Of a stretch of DNA of 64,000 bases, positions 59,385 to 64,000 are shown piece after piece. The notes under the pieces were generated by a model. That model had not been told where the DNA came from, did no database searches, and saw only the letters and a program-made list of their open reading frames with translations. The DNA is from JB111 sp049856175 (GTDB taxonomy: Bacteria; Actinomycetota; Actinomycetes; Actinomycetales; Actinomycetaceae). The stretch's first letter is position 1. Each line of letters begins with the position of its first letter. A program made the translations under genes and the position numbers. Location: assembly GCF_049856175.1 (NCBI RefSeq), contig NZ_JBNDNA010000001.1:470420-534419 (forward strand). Reading direction: 5' to 3'.

Positions 59385-59480
59385 CCACCTGTCTCGCGTC
59401 TTCGCCGAGGCAATCGGCTAGCCGCCGAGTCAGTTCCCGCGGGGGATTGACTCGGCGCTTTGCCGATTGACTGAGCGTCG
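59385..59480 (+). repeat. palindromic element A, copy 5
   Basis: Direct repeat of copy 4, sharing the flanking CCACCT and CGCGTCTTCG. It ends GCCGATTGACTGAGCGTCG. Confidence 0.9.
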
Positions 59481-59481
59481 C

Positions 59482-59512
<31 letters not shown>

Positions 59513-59616
59513 GCCACCGTCGACGACGTCTCCACAGGCGGCCCTCGCGCGATCTGATCCACAGCAACCGAGGACGCCCGCGCTCGGTGGCCCAGCCCCG
59601 CGGCAGCCTGCCCCGG

Positions 59617-60690
59617 GTGACCTCCCAGCAACGACCAGAGTTCCGCCCACCGACGATCCCGCTCGTCGTGGAGGCCAGCCGTGGGCGGCCGCTGATCATC
59701 CCGGGCGGCCGCGCCGAGCAGCTCCTGACGGCCGGCGGAGACGGAAGGCCCGCCTACTCCCTGCTCCCCGTCCGCCGCGGCTGGGTGGCGTTGATTCCCC
59801 AGGGACTGGACCGGTTCGCGCTGCTCGCGGCCACGCACCTCGCGCGAGCCGTGGCAGTCAGCCGATCGACGCCGTCGTCGCAGGCTCTCTCGCGTTACAC
59901 GGCCGCGCTGCTGCACGGCATCCGCACCTGGGGCGTCCCCGACCGCCCGGAGTTGTGCGGCCCCACGCGTCGGCGCCAGGGTGTGCACCTCGATCATGTA
60001 CGGCACGTCGCGGCGCTCCCCGAGGAGGATGTCGTTCATCTCGAAGGGCTGCCGGTGACGTCGCCCCACCGCACGGTCCTCGACATCGTGCGCTCGGCCC
60101 ACCCGCGCGACGCCCTCGTCACGGCAGACGATCTGCTTCGCGTCGCCGGCGGCTTCGACCGCTATCACCGCCCCGAGACCGAGCGCGCCGCCGAGCTCGC
60201 GCGCGATCAGCTCTTAGGGCTCGTCGATGAGCTCCCTGCCGGCGCGCGAGGCAGACGGAGGGCGATCACTGCCCTGACCTGGGCAAGCCCGTGGGCGGAG
60301 TCGCACTGGGAGAGCCACACCCGGTGGGTGGTCCTGCGGTGGGGGAGGCGCGACGTGATCGCACAGTGCCCGGTGGAGACGGCGATCGGCACGTTCTTCA
60401 CCGACCTCGCGATCCCGGACGGGAAGCGGCGGGACGGGTCGACGCGCTACCTCCACGTCGAGTTCGACGGCGGCGACAAGTACACCCACGCGGACCCGCG
60501 GGAGCGGTCGCTTGAGCGGATCGCGGAGCGTGACCGGCAGCGCGCGATCGAGGCGCTCGGCGACACGATGATCAGGCTCGACGCCAAGGACGCCGCTCGC
60601 CCCGAGGTCGTCGTCGCGCGGATCGAGTCGGAGCTCCGCGGCCCGCGACCGCGTCTCCGCCCCGTCCGTGAGCTGGGGGAGCAGCGGTGA
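59617..60690 (+). CDS. DUF559-type (Vsr-like) putative endonuclease, paralogue 2
   Basis: About 357 residues, paralogous to the protein at 14.5-15.6 kb: both share WASPWA, RW plus WGRRD, IAQC-VE, FTDLA-PDG, and LH-E-DG--KY. The putative PD-(D/E)xK residues are Glu in SHWESHTRW, Asp in FTDLAIPD, Glu in LHVEFDGGDKY and its Lys. The N-terminal half (RAVAVSRSTPSSQALSRYTAALLHGIRTWGVPD) is AbiEi-like. GTG 59617 is the most plausible start because earlier sequence is a CGTCGC simple repeat giving poly-Arg. It is followed by a VapBC module 41 nt later. Function is inference only. Confidence 0.75.
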   Translation: MTSQQRPEFRPPTIPLVVEASRGRPLIIPGGRAEQLLTAGGDGRPAYSLLPVRRGWVALIPQGLDRFALLAATHLARAVAVSRSTPSSQALSRYTAALLHGIRTWGVPDRPELCGPTRRRQGVHLDHVRHVAALPEEDVVHLEGLPVTSPHRTVLDIVRSAHPRDALVTADDLLRVAGGFDRYHRPETERAAELARDQLLGLVDELPAGARGRRRAITALTWASPWAESHWESHTRWVVLRWGRRDVIAQCPVETAIGTFFTDLAIPDGKRRDGSTRYLHVEFDGGDKYTHADPRERSLERIAERDRQRAIEALGDTMIRLDAKDAARPEVVVARIESELRGPRPRLRPVRELGEQR

Positions 60691-60704
60691 CGCGCACTGT
60701 GCAT

Positions 60705-60734
60705 CATATCTGCATCACCTATGATTCAGATGTG
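60705..60734 (+). promoter_or_regulatory. operator-like inverted repeat and leaderless promoter, antitoxin 3
   Basis: CATATCTGCATC, ACCTAT, GATTCAGATGTG pairs at 10 of 12 positions. It includes the TATGAT -10 (60720-60725) ending 6 nt before the antitoxin GTG (60732). Confidence 0.75.
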
Positions 60735-60965
60735 CGTACCACCGTCGACCTGCCCCCGGCCGTGCACCGCCGTGCTCAGGAGCTCGCGCGCTCCCGTGGC
60801 ACGTCGCTGTCGTCGGTGCTCGCCGATCTCACCGTCCGCGGTCTCGCGCAGCTCGATGCGCCTGTCGAGATCGGGACGAGCCCACGAACGGGTCTTCCCG
60901 TCCTGTCGGTGGGTAGGCAGGTCACCGCGGACGAGGTCGCAGCGGCACTGGACGACGATTCGTGA
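60732..60965 (+). CDS. ribbon-helix-helix antitoxin (VapB), module 3
   Basis: 77 residues: VRTTVDLPPAVHRRAQELARSRG, then TSLSSVLADLTVRGL, a clear ribbon-helix-helix DNA-binding domain, and a C-terminal tail (GRQVTADEVAAALDDDS) for toxin contact. GTG 60732 was chosen over upstream starts since the family begins at MRTT and a leaderless promoter fits exactly. It overlaps the toxin gene by 4 nt. Confidence 0.92.
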   Translation: MRTTVDLPPAVHRRAQELARSRGTSLSSVLADLTVRGLAQLDAPVEIGTSPRTGLPVLSVGRQVTADEVAAALDDDS

Positions 60966-61351
60966 CCGTCCTGCTCGACGCGAACGTCCTCATCGCCCTG
61001 GCGGTCGCCGAGCACGAGCACCACGACCGCGCAGAGCGGTGGGTTGACGGCGTCGAGTCGTTCGCGCTGTGCCCGGTCGTCGAGGGCGCGCTCACGCGCT
61101 TCCTGGTCCGGACCGGTGAGGGGAGCCGTGCCGCGGCTGCGCTCCTTGAGGGATTCGGGACGCATCCGGCATGCGTGTTCTGGCCGGACGACCTCTCCTA
61201 CCGGGACGTCGACATGACCGGGACGCTGGGACACCGGCAGGTGACCGACACCTATCTGGTCGCTCTCGCACGGCACCGTGGGGGCCGGCTCGCGACGTTC
61301 GACGCCGCGCTCGCCGCCAGATTCCCGGACGTGGTGACGCTCGTTCCGTAG
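60962..61351 (+). CDS. vapC: PIN-domain RNase toxin (VapC), module 3
   Basis: 129 residues with VTVLLDANVLIALAVAEHEHHDRAERW, the conserved CPVVEGALTRFLVR, GHRQVTDTYLVALARHRGGRL and ATFDAALAARFPD. The four acidic active-site positions are present. The LDANVLIAL/H-rich pattern differs from modules 1 and 2, so the three toxins are not recent duplicates. GTG overlaps the antitoxin stop. Confidence 0.94.
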   Translation: MTVLLDANVLIALAVAEHEHHDRAERWVDGVESFALCPVVEGALTRFLVRTGEGSRAAAALLEGFGTHPACVFWPDDLSYRDVDMTGTLGHRQVTDTYLVALARHRGGRLATFDAALAARFPDVVTLVP

Positions 61352-61465
61352 ATGCGGTCTGCCGCGGACCGTGTCCTGGTCACGCCTGCCGGCTTCCGTC
61401 GGCCGCGCCCCGAACGCGCGGTTGGTCCTCTGCGCGGTGCCGACATGCCGTCGTGGGCGAACGAC

Positions 61466-62434
61466 CTATCGGGCGGCGCCGCGTTGTCGGCGTGCAAGTC
61501 CGCGGGCCCACGTCCGCCGCGTCTCCAGCGCCCAGAACCATACGAACAGCGCGATCTCGTACCACTCGACGGCGAGCAGCCGGTACTCCCAGCCGAGCAG
61601 GTGCAGGACGCCGAAGAGGGGCGCCCCGGCGACCATGAGCCAGAAGATGAGGCGGTAGCGGCGCCGCAGGTCACGCCGTCCGGCGTCGAGGGAGGCGTGC
61701 GGCCCGCCCGTCAGCTCCGGCCACGCGTGGCTCGCCACGGCGATCGCCAGGTTGACGATGAGCAGCACTGCGGCGGACACGTGGACGCCGGCGAAGTCCT
61801 CCCCCTCGACCAGTCGCCAGACGACGAGCCCGACGAACATCACCAGCACCGCGTTCATCACGTTCGCCACGACCCGCGTGAGCCGATGCCTGTTGAGCGG
61901 CGCCGGCCGGGACGGGGCGAACCGCACCTCGACGACGACGAACACCACCGACATCACCAGGACCGTCACGCATGTGGCCCTCAGGGCGGTGATCATCTCG
62001 TGGCGGGCGGCGGCGTCGAGGGCGTCGAGCGTGGGGCCGATCGACGTGGGGACCAGGGCGACGAAGATCGCGAAGAAGCCCGCGACGTCGAGGCTGAAGT
62101 CCTCCAGCGCCGAGGCCCCGCGGTAGGCCACGAGGCACGCCGCGATCCCCATCATCACGCCGACGAACATGTCCCGGATCGGGCCCAGGTAGTACGCGCT
62201 GACCGACTCCTCGATCGCGCCGAGCCAGAAGAACGCGAGGACCGAGCCGAGCAGCAGCAGCGCCGGCAGCGTCATGAGGATGAGACGCAGGTACAGGTAG
62301 GTGATGCGGGCGACCGGCTCAGACGGAGTGGCATGCTCCGGGGCGTCGGCCGTGCCATGGGAGGTGGACGGTTCCGTCGCGGGGCTCCGTTGCGTGGACT
62401 GCCCGACGTCCTCACGATCCGCCCCTCCGCTCAC
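61466..62434 (-). CDS. multi-pass membrane protein, unknown
   Basis: 322 residues with about eight transmembrane segments: LRLILMTLPALLLLGSVLAFFWLG, then the conserved block SVSAYYLGPIRDMFVGVMMGIAACLVAYRGA, FSLDVAGFFAIFVALVPTSIG, CVTVLVMSVVFVVVEVRF, AVLVMFVGLVVWRLV, AAVLLIVNLAIAVASHAW, FWLMVAGAPLFGVLHLLGW and WYEIALFVWFWALE. The SxSxYYxGPxRDxFVG block recurs in uncharacterised bacterial membrane proteins. No catalytic motif is recognised. Confidence 0.8.
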   Translation of the reverse strand: MSGGADREDVGQSTQRSPATEPSTSHGTADAPEHATPSEPVARITYLYLRLILMTLPALLLLGSVLAFFWLGAIEESVSAYYLGPIRDMFVGVMMGIAACLVAYRGASALEDFSLDVAGFFAIFVALVPTSIGPTLDALDAAARHEMITALRATCVTVLVMSVVFVVVEVRFAPSRPAPLNRHRLTRVVANVMNAVLVMFVGLVVWRLVEGEDFAGVHVSAAVLLIVNLAIAVASHAWPELTGGPHASLDAGRRDLRRRYRLIFWLMVAGAPLFGVLHLLGWEYRLLAVEWYEIALFVWFWALETRRTWARGLARRQRGAAR

Positions 62435-62810
62435 GTCGCCAGGCTATCCAGGGCAGCCGAGGTCGAGCGCGCTGACGAGCGCGGCGGTGGCGATCGCCGG
62501 TCCGACGGCCAAGTGGGAGCCGCCCGTGCGACGTGCGATGCGTGCTCGACGACGGTCGGCACGGGCCGGCGCAGGAGCCGTGTCCGAGCCCGGGTCGCGG
62601 GTGGACGTCTCACTGCCCGAGCGGCCGCATCTATGAAACGATCTTCCTATCCTATAGGATTTGCGATGGCATTCGAAGGGGCGTGCATACGCCTTTGTGC
62701 ACGTGCGGGGCGCCACGGCGACGCGAGGCCACAGGCCGACGTGTCGGTCGCCTCGCCCGCGTCAGAACGTTCGGCAACGACCGGACACCTGCGAGAGGTA
62801 TGGAGTGACA
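62435..62810. other. 376-bp intergenic region before nucleoside hydrolase
   Basis: Divergent promoter space. The only strong signal is the AT-rich perfect palindrome at 62649-62660. A short open frame could be read between it and the hydrolase but lacks protein character. Confidence 0.6.
62649..62660. promoter_or_regulatory. perfect palindrome ATCCTATAGGAT
   Basis: A 12-bp perfect palindrome in an AT-rich patch, 150 bp before the nucleoside hydrolase. Size and form suit a GntR- or LacI-type operator overlapping a -10 (TATCCT or TATAGG). Confidence 0.55.
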
Positions 62811-63773
62811 ATGGAGCGCTTGATCATCGACACGGATCCTGGGATCGACGACGCTGCGGCGCTGTTCTGGGCCCTGGCCGCCGACGAGTTCCAGGTGGAG
62901 GCCATCACGACGGTCTTCGGCAACGTCGACGTCGACACGGCGACACGGAACATGCACAAGATCCTCGCGGTGGCGGGGAGGACCGGGATCCCGGTGCACA
63001 AGGGCGCCGCCAGGCCGCTGGTCGGAGAGCCCAACTTCGCCGAGCACATCCACCGGGTCGGCGGCCTGGGCTTCTGGGATTTCCCGGAGCAGGACGCGGA
63101 TTCCTCCCCGACGCGGACAGCGGCGAAGGCGATCGTCGATGCGGTGATGGCCGAGCCCGGGGAACTGACGATCATGGCGCTCGGTCCGCTGACGAACGTC
63201 GCGCTCGCGCTGACGATCGAGCCCAAGGTCGCACAGTCGGTCCGCCGGATCATTTACATGGGCGGCGCAGCGTTGACGTGGGGGAACGTCACGCCCGTGG
63301 CGAGCGCGAACATCTACAACGACCCCGAGGCCGCGCACATCCTCGTCCGGTCCGGCGCGCCGCTGACGCAGGTCGGTCTTGACGTCAGCAGGCAGTTCGC
63401 GCTGTCCGTCGAGAATCTCGAGGGCCTGTGGACGTCCGGCTCGGATGCCGCTCGAGCACTCTGCGAGATGATCGGCTACCCGGACAATCAGGAGGATCGC
63501 CTCGACATGCCCGAGTGGAAGGACGAGGGGATGCACCTCAACGACGTGCCATGCATCGCCTACGCGATCAACCCCGGCTGGTTCGAGGTCCGGCACCTCC
63601 ATGTCGACATCGAGCTCCACGGTGAGTTCACCAGGGGGCAGACGGTGGTGCACATGATCGACCGCTGGAAGCAGACCCCCAATGTCGACGTGCTCCTGGG
63701 TATCGACACCCCGGCGGTGGCGCGGTCGTACGTAGAGACAGTGGGGGCGCAGCGCGGCACGCGCTCGAGCTGA
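62811..63773 (+). CDS. nucleoside hydrolase
   Basis: Cleaves the N-glycosidic bond of ribonucleosides for base salvage. The 320-residue protein has the calcium-binding motif LIIDTDPGIDDAAAL (about residues 3-17), TVFGNVDVDTATRN, TIMALGPLTNVALAL and the later ASANIYNDPEAAHIL. Active-site Asp residues are intact. The start ATG has GGAG (in TATGGAGTGACA) just upstream. Purine or pyrimidine specificity cannot be judged. A hairpin and a 23-bp tandem repeat follow. Confidence 0.94.
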   Translation: MERLIIDTDPGIDDAAALFWALAADEFQVEAITTVFGNVDVDTATRNMHKILAVAGRTGIPVHKGAARPLVGEPNFAEHIHRVGGLGFWDFPEQDADSSPTRTAAKAIVDAVMAEPGELTIMALGPLTNVALALTIEPKVAQSVRRIIYMGGAALTWGNVTPVASANIYNDPEAAHILVRSGAPLTQVGLDVSRQFALSVENLEGLWTSGSDAARALCEMIGYPDNQEDRLDMPEWKDEGMHLNDVPCIAYAINPGWFEVRHLHVDIELHGEFTRGQTVVHMIDRWKQTPNVDVLLGIDTPAVARSYVETVGAQRGTRSS

Positions 63774-63781
63774 GCCCCGTC

Positions 63782-63821
63782 ACGCCCCGCCGACCGTGCA
63801 CCCGCGCGGCCGGCGGGGCGT
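63782..63821 (+). terminator. terminator hairpin after nucleoside hydrolase
   Basis: ACGCCCCGCCG and CGGCGGGGCGT form a perfect 11-bp stem around an 18-nt loop containing a small inner pairing, 8 nt after the stop codon. Confidence 0.7.
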
Positions 63822-63834
63822 CGCTCCGCCCGGC

Positions 63835-63903
63835 GGCAGAGGCCCCCGGTGGGCTCCGGCAGAGGCACCCGGAGGTCTCCGGCAGCAGCGCCCGCGAACA
63901 CCG
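63835..63903. repeat. 23-bp tandem repeat near the window end
   Basis: GGCAGAGGC(A/C)CCCGG units start at 63835, 63858 and 63881 (third diverged). Nothing recognisable is seen in the remaining bases to the window end. Confidence 0.75.
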
Positions 63904-64000
63904 GCGGGGTATGGGGTTCGCCCGGGAGTGAGAGGCGCGTGTGCTCCGAGCGCGGACTGTCGACAGGACGTGAGGGACGGGGGCGTGCCCGGACGGGATC

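Overview
This window is a high-GC actinobacterial chromosome segment. The evidence is a dnaK-grpE-dnaJ-hspR operon and clpB carrying HspR (HAIR) boxes, GTP-type PEP carboxykinase, a DtxR/IdeR-type iron box, MT0933-like and DUF779 proteins, the MSMEG_4193/SCO1664 pair, many GTG starts and many leaderless promoters (TANNNT about 6 nt before the start codon). The zinc-finger-less DnaJ in the hspR operon and the general gene content fit a Micrococcales member, possibly of the Cellulomonadaceae/Promicromonosporaceae group, but genus cannot be fixed from the sequence alone. No rRNA, tRNA, CRISPR, prophage or IS transposase was seen.

Layout. 1-4.4 kb: heat-shock operon under two HAIR sites. 4.5-13 kb: DinB-like protein, membrane protein, prolyl oligopeptidase, MT0933-like protein, amidase and a large FHA/ABC exporter. 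13-15.6 kb: DUF6585-like membrane protein and a DUF559-type nuclease-like gene bracketed by inverted 63-bp repeats. 15.7-22 kb: clpB with its own HAIR site, then a VWA + AAA+ pair. 22-31.6 kb: phosphomutase/SCO1664 pair, serine hydrolase, exonuclease III, aldehyde dehydrogenase + DUF779, pyrE, a SpoU-type rRNA/tRNA methylase, fructose-bisphosphate aldolase, cysK. 31.8-40.4 kb: purA, lipoprotein, pckG, purD, purC, purS, purQ. 40.4-47 kb: accessory stretch with two toxin-antitoxin modules, two RibD-like reductases, a lipoprotein, a quinone reductase and an iron-regulated SIP-domain protein. 47-52 kb: malate synthase G and an ABC-F ATPase. 52-59.2 kb: a fatty-acid locus with the same gene set as mycobacterial Rv0241c-Rv0244c (maoC, fabG4, fadA on one strand; TetR and fadE5 divergently on the other). 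59.2-64 kb: a second DUF559-type gene, a third VapBC module, a membrane protein and a nucleoside hydrolase.

How genes work together. HspR feedback links DnaK/DnaJ/GrpE and ClpB. pckG, fba and glcB serve gluconeogenesis and glyoxylate use, fed by acetyl-CoA from the fad locus. The pur genes and pyrE make nucleotides, and the nucleoside hydrolase salvages them.

The most unusual signal is between the genes. Many 3' ends carry short tandem repeats (periods 19, 23, 29, 31, 32, 44 bp), several of which contain the stop codon of the gene they follow. A palindromic element of about 75-95 bp occurs five times in gene-downstream regions with compensating changes in its arms. Both DUF559-type genes sit next to repeat pairs. 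These repeats are not explained by any element family I recognise.
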